A DNA stretch of 64,000 nucleotides from Youxingia wuxianensis (lineage in GTDB: Bacteria; Bacillota; Clostridia; Oscillospirales; Ruminococcaceae), in contig NZ_JACRTD010000001.1 in assembly GCF_014385085.1 (NCBI RefSeq), forward strand, positions 382,318-446,317, written 5' to 3'. The translations under genes were made by a program, and so were the position numbers. Under the pieces are notes generated by a model. That model had not been told where the DNA came from, did no database searches, and saw only the letters and a program-made list of their open reading frames with translations. Positions 1-8,587 of the stretch are shown piece by piece; position 1 is the stretch's first letter, and each line of letters opens with the position of its first letter.

Positions 1-646
1 GTCCATCGATGGAAAGGACCACGTTGGACATTTCTTTGTTAATAAAATCAATCTTATCGTCATCCAGTAAGAGTCCGTTGGTAGTGATAGTAAATCGGAA
101 CAACTTATTGTGCTCCTTTTCCAGCGAACGGGCATACTGCACTACTTGTTTGACCACATCAAAATTCATCAGCGGTTCCCCGCCGAAGAAATCCAGCTCC
201 AAATTGTGGCGGCCATAAGAATATTTAATCAGATAATCAATCGCCGCCTTTCCTACCTCGAAAGACATCAACTGGCGATGTCCCATATATTCCCCGGTAT
301 CCGCAAAACAGTACTGGCACCTCAGGTTACAGTCATGGGCGATATGCAGGCACATGGCCTTTACCGGAGAAGGAGTCATCATAGAGGCAAACTTTTCATA
401 ATCATCGCTGGAAAAAAGCAAATCTTTTTCATGGAGAGCTAGAATTTCCTCATAGGTTTCTATAATCTCTTTTTGGGGATATTTCTCCTGAAGGGCACTC
501 AACGCCTCTGCTGGACAGGTCTGCGGCAGGTTATCTTCAGAAAGATAATCCAGAATATCATAAAACAGTTCGTCCACTACATGGACAGCGCCGCTGTTAA
601 CGTCTAAAACTATAAAATATCCATTGGATGTATACTTATGTATCAT
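1..646 (-). CDS. scfB: SCIFF peptide maturase, radical SAM (partial, C-terminus outside window)
   Basis: Radical SAM enzyme that forms thioether cross-links in the SCIFF peptide encoded just upstream at 748-891. About 215 N-terminal residues are visible; the rest lies beyond the left edge. The N-terminal 90 residues form a peptide-recognition-like region (reads MIHKYTSNGYFIVLD at the start). The radical SAM cysteine motif CxxxCxxC is at residues 106-113 (CNLRCQYC), followed by the FFGGEPL motif near residue 150. The pair order, precursor then maturase, is the standard one in Clostridia. The start ATG at 646 has an AGGAG 11 bases upstream; an in-frame TTG two codons earlier is closer to that site and is possible. 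Family assignment is strong because of the adjacent precursor. Confidence 0.93.
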   Translation of the reverse strand, partial: MIHKYTSNGYFIVLDVNSGAVHVVDELFYDILDYLSEDNLPQTCPAEALSALQEKYPQKEIIETYEEILALHEKDLLFSSDDYEKFASMMTPSPVKAMCLHIAHDCNLRCQYCFADTGEYMGHRQLMSFEVGKAAIDYLIKYSYGRHNLELDFFGGEPLMNFDVVKQVVQYARSLEKEHNKLFRFTITTNGLLLDDDKIDFINKEMSNVVLSIDG

Positions 647-715
647 TCTCAATAAAACTCCTAACGAAAGAATAGGGCAGTTTTTCAACCACCCTCACAT
701 GAAAATAAATGAAAG

Positions 716-735
716 AAGGCAGTTTTCACTGCCTT
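716..735 (-). terminator. intercistronic hairpin between SCIFF and its maturase
   Basis: Perfect 8-bp stem (AAGGCAGT / ACTGCCTT) with a 4-base loop, 12 bases after the SCIFF stop codon. On the minus strand it is followed by a broken T-rich run. Probably a partial terminator that lets more precursor than maturase mRNA be made; that role is inferred. Confidence 0.55.
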
Positions 736-747
736 ACATTATCATTT

Positions 748-891
748 TTATTTTTTATGCTCGCATTTTTGATTAGCCACCGTACAGGAAGTTTTGCAAG
801 CGGACTGACAGGAAGCCTGGCATTCGCCGCAACCACCCTTTACTGCGGATTCTTTCAAATTGGCGTTGTTTAATGTTTTAACATGTTTCAT
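748..891 (-). CDS. scfA: SCIFF ribosomal peptide precursor (six cysteines in forty-five)
   Basis: A 47-residue peptide that begins MKHVKTLNNANLK and has all six cysteines in the last 27 residues, spaced C-x2-C-x3-C-x3-C-x3-C-x6-C, ending in KCEHKK. This is the conserved SCIFF precursor, nearly universal in Clostridia, which is cross-linked by the neighbouring radical SAM maturase. The biological role of the mature peptide is not established. The ATG has GAGG 8 bases upstream, and a strong promoter lies at 932-960. Confidence 0.95.
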   Translation of the reverse strand: MKHVKTLNNANLKESAVKGGCGECQASCQSACKTSCTVANQKCEHKK

Positions 892-931
892 TGGTATAAC
901 CTCTTTCTTTGATCCTTAATTTCTACTGCAA

Positions 932-960
932 ATTATAACATAGCCAGCAGAAAAATTCAA
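932..960 (-). promoter_or_regulatory. sigma-A type promoter of the SCIFF operon
   Basis: On the minus strand TTGAAT (955-960), 17 bases, TATAAT (932-937). It sits immediately after the stop codon of the upstream membrane-protein gene and 40 bases before the SCIFF start, so the SCIFF genes can be expressed separately from the yajC group. Confidence 0.8.
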
Positions 961-1359
961 TTACTTGAATTTTTTTCTTTTATTTACTCCGACAACTCCG
1001 CCTAAAGCGGATGCAAACAGTACCGCCGCTAATTTACTCAAAGCGATGATACCAAATCCGGATCCGTCAAACGCGAGATTGGCAAGGCTTAAAATGCAGA
1101 ATAGACACCCGCCGCACACAAGTCCTAACAGCAATCCTTTTTCTCGGGAATAAGCGGCGCTGACAAACCCTGCTGTAAAACCGCCGAAAATAAAGGTGAT
1201 GAGAGATACCACCGATACTACCGCCTGCGGCATATCTTTAAATCCCATAATCACCGACATGATAATAAGAAGCAAAAAACAAGCGATTGCGCCTGCAATT
1301 ATTCCATATGTAATCGGACGGATAAAACGCTTTGCACCATGAACATCAGGCTGTTTCAT
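961..1359 (-). CDS. TIGR04086-family small membrane protein
   Basis: 132 residues with four predicted hydrophobic segments (about 15-40, 47-70, 77-100 and 105-128 of the protein), glycine- and alanine-rich, and a basic C-terminus (NKRKKFK). It matches the TIGR04086 family that commonly follows yajC in Clostridia; function is unknown. A TTG 18 bases upstream would make the gene longer, but its codons contain the ribosome binding site GGGGGAG, so the ATG at 1359 (6 bases after that site) is chosen. It probably belongs to the queA-tgt-yajC transcript. Confidence 0.8.
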   Translation of the reverse strand: MKQPDVHGAKRFIRPITYGIIAGAIACFLLLIIMSVIMGFKDMPQAVVSVVSLITFIFGGFTAGFVSAAYSREKGLLLGLVCGGCLFCILSLANLAFDGSGFGIIALSKLAAVLFASALGGVVGVNKRKKFK

Positions 1360-1422
1360 TGAAAACTCCCCCTTCAATCCTTACTAAAGAATATTCAAGG
1401 GAGTATCTCAATATTACAGGGA

Positions 1423-1734
1423 TTATTTTTCTTTTTTCGCGGCGGCCGCCTCTTCATGAGCAGTGTTGTTAGCCTGGACAGCCCATTTAGCAATTCTGAT
1501 TTTGTTTCTGTCCGAAGCGGTTTCGATCACAACAAAATCATCGCGAACAGTAACAACAGTACCGATAATACCGCCCTGTGTAATTACTTCATCGCCCACC
1601 TGCAGGTTGGCACGCATCTGCTGAACCGCTTTTTCACGCTTTTTCTGCGGACGGATCAACATAAAATAAAATACAATGATAATTAATACCAAGGGGCCAA
1701 ACTGCACTAGCATGGCAGTAGTCTCTGGGGACAT
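1423..1734 (-). CDS. yajC: preprotein translocase subunit YajC
   Basis: 103-residue single-pass membrane protein of the SecDF-YajC accessory complex of the Sec translocon. One transmembrane helix (about residues 13-30, ending FYFMLIRPQKKREK) is followed by the conserved cytosolic domain with the motif GDEVITQGGIIGTV. The C-terminus is an Ala/Lys-rich tail. GGAGG lies 7 bases before the ATG at 1734; the longer reading frame upstream has no such site. secD/secF are not in the window. Confidence 0.94.
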   Translation of the reverse strand: MSPETTAMLVQFGPLVLIIIVFYFMLIRPQKKREKAVQQMRANLQVGDEVITQGGIIGTVVTVRDDFVVIETASDRNKIRIAKWAVQANNTAHEEAAAAKKEK

Positions 1735-1819
1735 AAGAGCACCTCCGTTAAAATTAGATACTTGTATTATTATAGCGTTAAAGGCTGTTTGTTGCAAGTA
1801 TTTTCATATTAAAAGTTCA

Positions 1820-2950
1820 TTAAATACGTTTGGATAGGATGGGTACCCAATGACGACGAAATTCTTCAAAAGTATTATTATCCAAAGCATCCCGGATTTT
1901 TTCCATCAGGGTATTATAAAAATATAAATTATGCATTACCCCAAGGCGCATAGCCAGCATCTCATTGGCACGGAACAGATGGCGCAGATATGCCCGGCTG
2001 TGATTTTGACATACCGGGCAGTCACACTGGCTGTCCAGAGGCGATGAATCGGTAAGGTATTTGGCGTTGTTGATATTAATAATGCCCGACCAGGTGAATA
2101 AGGTTCCATGACGGGCGTTCCGGCTGGGCATTACACAGTCGAACAGATCAATTCCCCGGTAAACCCCTTCAATGATATTGACGGGGGTCCCAACTCCCAT
2201 TAAATAGCGGATTTTATCCGCCGGCGCATACGGCTCTACCGCTTCGATAATCTCATACATTTCCTCGGCAGTTTCCCCTACCGCCAACCCGCCGATGGCA
2301 TAGCCGTCTAACTCCATTTGAACAATCTCCTGCATATGCTGGATACGCAAGTCCTTATATGTGGACCCTTGATTGATGCCAAAAAGCAGCTGGTGGGGAT
2401 TGATCGTATCTTCCAGAGAGTTGAGCCGGTTCATTTCCGCCTTGCAGCGAGCCAGCCACCGGGTGGTGCGCTGGATGGATTTTAAAGTATAATCATAAGG
2501 GGCGGGATTTTCAATACATTCATCAAACGCCATAGCAATAGTGGATGCCAGATGAGACTGGATTTGCATACTCTGCTCCGGACCCATAAAAATCCGTTTT
2601 CCATCCACATGGGATTGAAAGAATACCCCTTCCTCTTTAATTTTGCGAAGCTTTGCCAAAGAAAACACCTGAAATCCGCCGCTGTCGGTTAGAATAGGCT
2701 TTTTCCAGCCCATAAACTTGTGAAGTCCGCCCATAGCCTGAATCACATCGTCCCCTGGACGGACATGGAGATGATAGGTGTTGCACAGTTCCACTTGGCA
2801 TTTTAAATCCACCAGGTCAAAGGAGGAAATTCCTCCTTTGATAGCCGCGGAAGTACCCACATTCATAAATGCTGGAGTTTGTATTGTCCCGTGGACGGTA
2901 TCCATTTTTCCTCTTCGGGCGCTGCCCTCTTTTTTAATCAGTGTAAACAA
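1820..2950 (-). CDS. tgt: tRNA-guanine(34) transglycosylase
   Basis: 376 residues, full length. It exchanges guanine 34 for preQ1 in GUN-anticodon tRNAs. The base-recognition aspartate sits at residue 89 (LTDSGGFQVFSL), and the nucleophile region DCVMPSRNARHG is in the C-terminal half. The zinc site is built from CDCPVC followed by a downstream cysteine/histidine pair. The start is TTG, 7 bases after AGGAGG; that Shine-Dalgarno site overlaps the queA stop codon, so translation is probably coupled. Next step in the pathway is queA, directly upstream. Confidence 0.96.
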   Translation of the reverse strand: MFTLIKKEGSARRGKMDTVHGTIQTPAFMNVGTSAAIKGGISSFDLVDLKCQVELCNTYHLHVRPGDDVIQAMGGLHKFMGWKKPILTDSGGFQVFSLAKLRKIKEEGVFFQSHVDGKRIFMGPEQSMQIQSHLASTIAMAFDECIENPAPYDYTLKSIQRTTRWLARCKAEMNRLNSLEDTINPHQLLFGINQGSTYKDLRIQHMQEIVQMELDGYAIGGLAVGETAEEMYEIIEAVEPYAPADKIRYLMGVGTPVNIIEGVYRGIDLFDCVMPSRNARHGTLFTWSGIININNAKYLTDSSPLDSQCDCPVCQNHSRAYLRHLFRANEMLAMRLGVMHNLYFYNTLMEKIRDALDNNTFEEFRRHWVPILSKRI

Positions 2951-2961
2951 TAAGGTTCCTC

Positions 2962-3987
2962 CTATAATAACAGCATAGCGTCGCCGAAGCTGAAGAAACG
3001 GTATTTTTCTTTCACAGCCACGTCATAGGCGCGCATAGTATGCTCATATCCGGCGAAAGCGCTGACCAGCATAATTAAGGTGCTTTCCGGAAGATGAAAG
3101 TTAGTGATCAGCCCATCCAGAACTTGAAATTTAAATCCAGGGTAGATAAAAATATCGGTATATCCTTCCGACTGGCAGATACAGCCTTCCTTTGCCGCTA
3201 CAGATTCCAAAGTACGACAGCTGGTGGTTCCAACAGCAATGACACGGTTTCCCCGCGCTTTGGTTTCATTGATAAGATCCGCAGTTTCTTTTGGAAGGAA
3301 ATAATGCTCTGAATGCATATGATGCTGGGTAATCTCCTCCACTTTTACCGGACGGAAGGTGCCGATTCCCACATGCAGGGTAACCTCAGCGATAGCGATC
3401 CCCTTTTCCTTCAGCCTGTCCATCAGCTGGGTGGTAAAATGCAGCCCCGCCGTAGGTGCCGCCGCAGATCCCAACTGCTTGGAATAGACCGTCTGGTACC
3501 GCTCATTGTCCTGTAAGGTTTCAGTGATATAAGGCGGCAGGGGCATATTCCCGATTTTTTCCAAGATATCGTAAAAATTGCCGTCATAATACATTTTAGC
3601 CAAGCGGTTGCCGCCGTCGGTGGTACCCAGGATTTCCCCGAGGAGCAGTCCCTCCCCGAATAGAAACCGGGAGCCGGTTTTGGCCTTTTTTCCCGGCCTT
3701 ACCATCACTTCCCAGACGTCTTTCTCCTTCTGCTCTAAAAGCAAAAACTGCATAGCCCCTCCCGTATGTTCCTTAATTCCATATAGCCTTGCAGGCAGAA
3801 CGCGGGAATTATTGACTACGAGAGTATCTCCTGGATTAAGATAGTCTATAATATCATAAAAGTGACCGTGCTGAACTTCCCCGGTTTTTCGGTTCATATA
3901 CAGCATTCGGGAGTGATCCCGAGGTTCAATGGGGGTTTGAGCGATCAGCTCGTCCGGTAGATTATAAAAAAAGTCGGATTTTTTCAC
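2962..3987 (-). CDS. queA: S-adenosylmethionine:tRNA ribosyltransferase-isomerase
   Basis: 341 residues, full length. It transfers the ribosyl part of SAM onto preQ1-tRNA to form epoxyqueuosine. Family motifs include the N-terminal [13 protein letters not shown] and RDHSRML, the central [13 protein letters not shown] and the late [10 protein letters not shown]. It starts with GTG; AGGAGG lies 5-6 bases upstream. It leads the minus-strand group queA-tgt-yajC-TIGR04086, divergent from the lysine operon. Confidence 0.96.
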   Translation of the reverse strand: MKKSDFFYNLPDELIAQTPIEPRDHSRMLYMNRKTGEVQHGHFYDIIDYLNPGDTLVVNNSRVLPARLYGIKEHTGGAMQFLLLEQKEKDVWEVMVRPGKKAKTGSRFLFGEGLLLGEILGTTDGGNRLAKMYYDGNFYDILEKIGNMPLPPYITETLQDNERYQTVYSKQLGSAAAPTAGLHFTTQLMDRLKEKGIAIAEVTLHVGIGTFRPVKVEEITQHHMHSEHYFLPKETADLINETKARGNRVIAVGTTSCRTLESVAAKEGCICQSEGYTDIFIYPGFKFQVLDGLITNFHLPESTLIMLVSAFAGYEHTMRAYDVAVKEKYRFFSFGDAMLLL

Positions 3988-4056
3988 AATAGCCTCCTAG
4001 AACTTGTAACCTCTGGTAAAATAAAGGATATTTTCAGAAAGTTTGCCCTTTTTTAG

Positions 4057-4088
4057 TTGACATAAGCGGATACGGATGATAATATAAT
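4057..4088 (+). promoter_or_regulatory. promoter of the lysine biosynthesis operon
   Basis: TTGACA at 4057-4062, then 17 bases to TAATAT (4080-4085), which overlaps TATAAT at 4083-4088 (20-base spacing). It lies just upstream of the lysine riboswitch. Confidence 0.8.
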
Positions 4089-4095
4089 CAAGTAA

Positions 4096-4277
4096 GCCAA
4101 ACCGGTAGAGGAGCGTCTTTACAAAAGTAGCCAGAAGTGAGATTGCCAAGGTCGTTGATAACTGGTGAAAGGGTTGGACGCCGAAGAAAATTGTCTGGCA
4201 AGCAGTTTTCTGGGCATACGTTTAAAAGACGTATGACTGTCATCATTTTGCAAAAATGATGGAGAGCTATAGGTGGC
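4096..4277 (+). ncRNA. lysine riboswitch (L box)
   Basis: Shows the conserved L-box core in order: GGTAGAGGAGCG (4104-4115), an AGTAG element, GGTGAAAGG then GGACGCCGAAG in the middle, CTGGGCAT, and the closing GGAGAGCTAT (4261-4270). The P1 arms are near 4096-4103 and 4272-4277. Lysine binding would favour the terminator at 4367-4388 and shut off asd, dapA and dapB. Confidence 0.93.
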
Positions 4278-4366
4278 AGGAATGAACGAAATGTCATGGA
4301 CTCCGTCTGTCCATGCGCCTTTGTGCTATCCGTCACAATATCTTCTCTATTATATTGCAATTCATG

Positions 4367-4388
4367 CCGGTTTTCAACCGGTTTTTTT
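4367..4388 (+). terminator. riboswitch expression-platform terminator
   Basis: CCGGTT / AACCGG 6-bp stem with a 3-base loop followed by seven T residues, 36 bases ahead of the asd start. It is the regulated terminator of the lysine riboswitch. The region between 4278 and 4366 should contain the antiterminator strand. Confidence 0.85.
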
Positions 4389-4424
4389 ATTATATTTTGG
4401 TTTGTGAAAGGAATGTTATGTGAA

Positions 4425-5504
4425 ATGAAACAGTATAATGTAGCGGTAGTCGGTGCTACCGGTATGGTGGGTCAGCGTTTTGTTACGTTGTTGGAAAATC
4501 ACCCTTGGTTTCATATTGCCGCTTTAGCAGCGTCTCCCCGCAGCGCGGGAAAAACTTATGAAGAAGCGGTAGGAAATCGCTGGGCAATGAGTGTTCCTAT
4601 GCCTCAAAAGGTAAAAAAGATGATCGTCCTGGACGCTTCTGATGTAAATACGGTAGCGTCGAAGGTTGATTTTATATTTTGCGCGGTAGATATGAAGAAA
4701 GATGAGATTAAAGCTTTGGAAGAATCTTACGCCAAAGCGGAATGTCCGGTAATTTCCAATAACTCCGCCCTTCGTCATACTCCGGACGTACCTATGATCA
4801 TACCGGAGATTAACGCTCATCACGCCCAGGTAATTGAACACCAAAGAAAACGTTTGGGTACCAAACGGGGCTTTATCGCTGTAAAATCCAATTGTTCTTT
4901 GCAGAGCTATGTCCCTGCCCTTCATCCGCTGATGGAAGAATATAAAGTAAGTAAATGCCTGGTTTGTACTTATCAGGCCATTTCCGGTGCGGGAAAAACC
5001 TTTGAAACCTTCCCGGATATTATAGATAATGTGATCCCTTATATCGGCGGCGAAGAAGAAAAAAGCGAAATAGAGCCGCTAAAAATCTGGGGAAATATTG
5101 TGGACGGACAGATTGTTCCGGCCTTATCTCCTTCCATTACGGCCCAGTGTTTGCGTGTGCCTGTTTCCGACGGACATATGGCGGCGGTTTTCGTAAGTTT
5201 TGAGAAGAAACCTACGATTGAGCAAATAAAAGAAAAATGGGCGTCCTTTTCCGGGGAAGCGCAAAGCTGTTCCCTTCCCAGCGCCCCAAAACAGTTCCTC
5301 CATTATTTTGAGGAGGACAACAGACCTCAGACAAAATTGGACCGCAACCTGGAAAATGGAATGGCGGTATCCATTGGACGTTTACGCGAGGATTCTCAGT
5401 ACGACTATAAATTTGTCTGCCTGTCCCACAATACCTTGCGGGGTGCGGCAGGCGGCGGCGTATTGATGGCAGAGCTGTTGGCCGCGAAAGGTTACTTGGA
5501 TTAA
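4425..5504 (+). CDS. asd: aspartate-semialdehyde dehydrogenase
   Basis: 359 residues. NADPH-dependent reduction of aspartyl phosphate to aspartate semialdehyde, the branch point to lysine and threonine/methionine. The N-terminal Rossmann motif is GATGMVGQRF (10-19). The catalytic cysteine is C157 in KSNCS, and a histidine follows in SDGHMAAVF. Length and sequence resemble the longer archaeal/fungal-type enzyme group rather than the E. coli type. The frame is open far upstream into the riboswitch, so ATG 4425 (MKQYNVAVVG) is chosen from the fold; ATG 4413 is also possible but has no spacing from AAAGGA. Confidence 0.94.
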   Translation: MKQYNVAVVGATGMVGQRFVTLLENHPWFHIAALAASPRSAGKTYEEAVGNRWAMSVPMPQKVKKMIVLDASDVNTVASKVDFIFCAVDMKKDEIKALEESYAKAECPVISNNSALRHTPDVPMIIPEINAHHAQVIEHQRKRLGTKRGFIAVKSNCSLQSYVPALHPLMEEYKVSKCLVCTYQAISGAGKTFETFPDIIDNVIPYIGGEEEKSEIEPLKIWGNIVDGQIVPALSPSITAQCLRVPVSDGHMAAVFVSFEKKPTIEQIKEKWASFSGEAQSCSLPSAPKQFLHYFEEDNRPQTKLDRNLENGMAVSIGRLREDSQYDYKFVCLSHNTLRGAAGGGVLMAELLAAKGYLD

Positions 5505-5529
5505 TTTTATGAAGAAATGAGGTTCCCTT

Positions 5530-6417
5530 ATGAAAAAAACGATTTTTACAGGAGCCGGCGTTGCGATCATCACCCCAATGAATGACGATTTGTCTGTAAA
5601 TTGGGAAATGCTGGGCACTTTAATTGACTGGCAGATTGAAAACGGCACCGATTGTATTGTCATCTCCGGCACCACAGGGGAAGCGTCTACCCTTACGGAT
5701 GAAGAACATGTGGAAACAATTCGCTATACGGTAGAGCGCGTGGCAGGCCGTGTACCGGTCATTGCGGGTGCAGGCAGCAACCATACCGATTATGCCCTGT
5801 GGCTGTCAAAACAGGCTGCGCAGGCCGGCGCAGACGGCCTTCTTCATGTAACGCCTTACTACAATAAGACTTCCCAGGCCGGACTGATCAAGCACTTTAC
5901 TACCCTGGCGGACGCTACAGATCTGCCTGTGGTACTCTACAATGTGCCCAGCCGCACGGGACTGAATATTACTCCTCAAACCTATTATGAACTTTCTAAG
6001 CATCCGAATATTGTAGCTACCAAAGAAGCCAGTGGAAATTTATCCGCAATTGCTACTACCCGATATTTGTGCGGGGATAATTTGGATATTTACTCCGGTA
6101 ACGACGATCAGATTCTGCCGATTCTTTCTTTAGGCGGCAAAGGAGTCATTTCAGTACTTTCCAACGTGGCCCCCAGGCAAACTCACGATATCTGCCAGTG
6201 GTATTTTGAGGGAAAGGTAAAAGAAAGCGAAGCTCTTCAGATTAAATTTATGGGGCTGATCAACGCTCTTTTCTCCGACGTTAATCCGATCCCTGTCAAA
6301 GAAGCGGTAAATATTATAGGTTATCGCGCGGGAAAATGCCGCTTGCCTTTGGTGGATATGGATGATAAACTAAAAGAGAAATTAAAAGACCAGATGAAAG
6401 CTGTTGGCGTCATCTAA
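5530..6417 (+). CDS. dapA: 4-hydroxy-tetrahydrodipicolinate synthase
   Basis: 295 residues, full length. Condenses pyruvate with aspartate semialdehyde. The SGTTGE loop is at 46-51, the tyrosine relay in VLYNVPSRTG (Y137) and the Schiff-base lysine K165 in ATKEASGN are all present. It is second in the riboswitch operon, 25 bases after asd. Confidence 0.97.
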   Translation: MKKTIFTGAGVAIITPMNDDLSVNWEMLGTLIDWQIENGTDCIVISGTTGEASTLTDEEHVETIRYTVERVAGRVPVIAGAGSNHTDYALWLSKQAAQAGADGLLHVTPYYNKTSQAGLIKHFTTLADATDLPVVLYNVPSRTGLNITPQTYYELSKHPNIVATKEASGNLSAIATTRYLCGDNLDIYSGNDDQILPILSLGGKGVISVLSNVAPRQTHDICQWYFEGKVKESEALQIKFMGLINALFSDVNPIPVKEAVNIIGYRAGKCRLPLVDMDDKLKEKLKDQMKAVGVI

Positions 6418-6441
6418 TTTGTCATAGAAAATGGTGTTTAA

Positions 6442-7191
6442 ATGAAAAGGATCATAATTTCAGGTTGTAATGGGAAAATGGGGAAAAAAATCTCTTCCTG
6501 TATCCGGGAAAGAAACGATTGCACGGTAGTGGCGGGGATTGATAAAAACCCGGAATCTTTCGATGGATTTCCTGTATTTGCTGCCCCGGCAGAATGTCCG
6601 GTGCAGGCGGATGTTCTGATTGATTTTTCTCACCCCAGCGCGCTGGCTTCCCTGCTTGCCTATTGTGTGGATAAAAAACTTCCAGCGGTTATCGCTACTA
6701 CCGGTTTATCCAATGAGCAGATAGAACAAATCAAGGAATGCTCCAAACAGGTGCCTTTGTTTTTTTCGTTCAATATGTCTTTGGGAGTCAATTTGCTTGC
6801 CCAGCTGGCGAAAAAAGCGGCGGCGGTATTGGGAGACCAGTTTGATATTGAAATTATCGAGAAACACCACAATCAAAAAATTGACGCGCCCAGCGGTACG
6901 GCATTAATGCTGGCGGACGCGGTTTCCTCTGTGTTGAAGGAAGAACCGCAGTATGTGTATGACCGTCACGCAGTACGGAAGAAACGTTCTAAAAATGAAA
7001 TTGGCATCCATGCGGTAAGAGGCGGCACGATTGTCGGAGAGCACGAAATCCTCTTTGCGGGGCATGATGAGATGCTTACCCTTTCCCATACGGCGATGAG
7101 CAAAGAAATTTTCGCTACCGGTAGTATTAACGCTGCGATATTCCTTTGTGGAAAGTCCGCGGGACTTTATGACATGGGGGATATTGTTTAA
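6442..7191 (+). CDS. dapB: 4-hydroxy-tetrahydrodipicolinate reductase
   Basis: 249 residues. NAD(P)H reduction of the DapA product. The nucleotide-binding loop GCNGKMGKKI is at 8-17. The family signature EKHHNQKIDAPSGTAL (about 139-154) supplies the catalytic histidine and lysine. It lies 24 bases after dapA; the start is ATG. Confidence 0.97.
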   Translation: MKRIIISGCNGKMGKKISSCIRERNDCTVVAGIDKNPESFDGFPVFAAPAECPVQADVLIDFSHPSALASLLAYCVDKKLPAVIATTGLSNEQIEQIKECSKQVPLFFSFNMSLGVNLLAQLAKKAAAVLGDQFDIEIIEKHHNQKIDAPSGTALMLADAVSSVLKEEPQYVYDRHAVRKKRSKNEIGIHAVRGGTIVGEHEILFAGHDEMLTLSHTAMSKEIFATGSINAAIFLCGKSAGLYDMGDIV

Positions 7192-7210
7192 ATAGAAAGG
7201 GGCTTTTCTG

Positions 7211-7684
7211 ATGAATGGAGTATCAAAAATTACAGTTACCGAAGATGTTACGTTAGTAACCTTTAATAAAGTGTATGCTGATTTAAAATTGATCGCTGAT
7301 ATCTTTGCCGATTTTGCCAAGGCGGATATTAATATTGATATGATCAGTCAAACTGCTCCCCAGGGTCATTATATTGACCTCTCCTTTTCCCTGCCTGCCG
7401 ACCAGTTGATCAAAGTGCTGGAACTGATAAATAAATTTCGCGAAACCCATGCCCAGTTAAAACCCATGGTCAGCAGTGGAAACTGTAAAATTCAGCTGTA
7501 TGGACAGGAAATGCGGGAGATGCACGGGGTTGCGGCAGCGGCGATTTCCGCCATTGCCAGCACGCAGGTGGGGCTCACGCTGATTACCACCAGCGAAGTG
7601 GATATTTCCCTTTTAGTTACGCAGGCGGACTGTAATGCGGCTGTAAAATCTTTGGAAGAAATGTTCCATGTAAAAGCCGAATAA
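7211..7684 (+). CDS. stand-alone ACT-domain protein, aspartokinase-regulatory-like
   Basis: 157 residues, no catalytic domain. Two ACT-like halves can be seen: about 4-75, with the stretch ADINIDMISQ, and about 85-157, with GVAAAAISAIASTQVGLTLI then TTSEVDISLLV. The order and motifs are those of the C-terminal regulatory region of aspartate kinases, but the kinase domain is missing. It is last in the lysine-riboswitch operon and is followed by a terminator. It may act as a separate lysine/threonine-sensing subunit; that is inference. A paralogous or split aspartokinase is not in the window. Confidence 0.8.
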   Translation: MNGVSKITVTEDVTLVTFNKVYADLKLIADIFADFAKADINIDMISQTAPQGHYIDLSFSLPADQLIKVLELINKFRETHAQLKPMVSSGNCKIQLYGQEMREMHGVAAAAISAIASTQVGLTLITTSEVDISLLVTQADCNAAVKSLEEMFHVKAE

Positions 7685-7705
7685 TCCATTTGGAAAAACT
7701 ATCAG

Positions 7706-7738
7706 AAAAGGCACGGTAAAAATACCGTGCCTTTTTTT
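7706..7738 (+). terminator. terminator of the lysine operon
   Basis: Perfect 13-bp stem (AAAAGGCACGGTA and its complement), 4-base AAAA loop and a T7 tail, 21 bases after the ACT-protein stop codon. Confidence 0.93.
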
Positions 7739-7745
7739 AGTTATA

Positions 7746-7774
7746 TTGATAAAAAAGATGTTTTACAGTATAAT
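7746..7774 (+). promoter_or_regulatory. promoter of the DeoR-type regulator gene
   Basis: TTGATA (7746-7751), 17 bases, TATAAT (7769-7774), directly after the preceding terminator and about 40 bases before the regulator start. Confidence 0.85.
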
Positions 7775-7813
7775 AAAGGTAAAATTTGGAAATTCCGAAA
7801 GGTAATGACAGAA

Positions 7814-8584
7814 ATGCTTGCGATTACGCGAAGAAATGAAATAAAAGATATACTTTTAACACAAAAGAGTATTACCGTGACTGAACTATCACAACAATTT
7901 GAAGTAACAGAAGAGACAATTCGGCGTGATTTAAAGCTGCTGGAGGAAAATGGCTTTCTAACTCGTACTTACGGAGGAGCATATATTGAGGAGGGTTCAG
8001 TCACACAACTGGAGGAGGAGTTAAAACAAACCTCTAATTTATCTGGATATCAGAGAATCGCCAAAAAATGCACACAGTTTATTAAAAATGGAGATTGTAT
8101 CTTTTTAGATTCCAGCAATATTTCAATTTCTCTTTGCGAGCAGATTCAAAGTATGCATCTTACTGTCCTTACCAATTCCTTGAAAGTCATAAACTACCTT
8201 TGCGCGTTCCAAAATATTCGGTTAGTTTCCCTGGGAGGAAACTACTCCCCTGCATATCAATGCTTTTGTGGCCGGGGAGCGCTGACAGGACTTTCCAACT
8301 ACCATCTGGACACGGCGTTTCTTTCCTGTGCTTCCCTGGATATTGTACATGGGCTGACGGATACTTCCGAGACCACGGCCCAGCTGAGAAGCGCAGTACT
8401 GGATCACTCCAAAAACACCTTTTTAATTGCGGACAGCACAAAATTTGATCGAACTTCTTTTCATACGATTGGCAGCCTGGATAAAGTTGATGCGGTGATA
8501 ACTGATATCCGCCTTCCTGAACGCTGGAAACAGGCGTCTAAAGACAGGCAGTTCCAGTTGTTTGAATGTTGTGAACCAATATAA
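7814..8584 (+). CDS. DeoR-family transcriptional regulator
   Basis: 256 residues. N-terminal DeoR winged helix-turn-helix (about 1-57: RRNEIKDIL, then VTELSQQFEVTEETIRRDL), then a sugar-phosphate-sensing DeoRC domain with SSNISISL, CFCGRGALTGL, TSETTAQLRSA and IADSTKFDR motifs. Such proteins usually repress neighbouring carbohydrate genes in response to a phosphorylated sugar. Here no transport or sugar gene is adjacent; the gene has its own promoter and its 3' end nearly touches a convergent gene. The start ATG 7814 is 11 bases after AAAGG; ATG 7805 is the alternative but lies only 2 bases from it. Confidence 0.9.
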   Translation: MLAITRRNEIKDILLTQKSITVTELSQQFEVTEETIRRDLKLLEENGFLTRTYGGAYIEEGSVTQLEEELKQTSNLSGYQRIAKKCTQFIKNGDCIFLDSSNISISLCEQIQSMHLTVLTNSLKVINYLCAFQNIRLVSLGGNYSPAYQCFCGRGALTGLSNYHLDTAFLSCASLDIVHGLTDTSETTAQLRSAVLDHSKNTFLIADSTKFDRTSFHTIGSLDKVDAVITDIRLPERWKQASKDRQFQLFECCEPI

Positions 8585-8587
8585 AAG

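Noticed and set aside
4088..4360. 90-codon ORF on the minus strand over the lysine riboswitch
   Set aside because: Riboswitch RNA explains the sequence; the ORF is an antisense accident.
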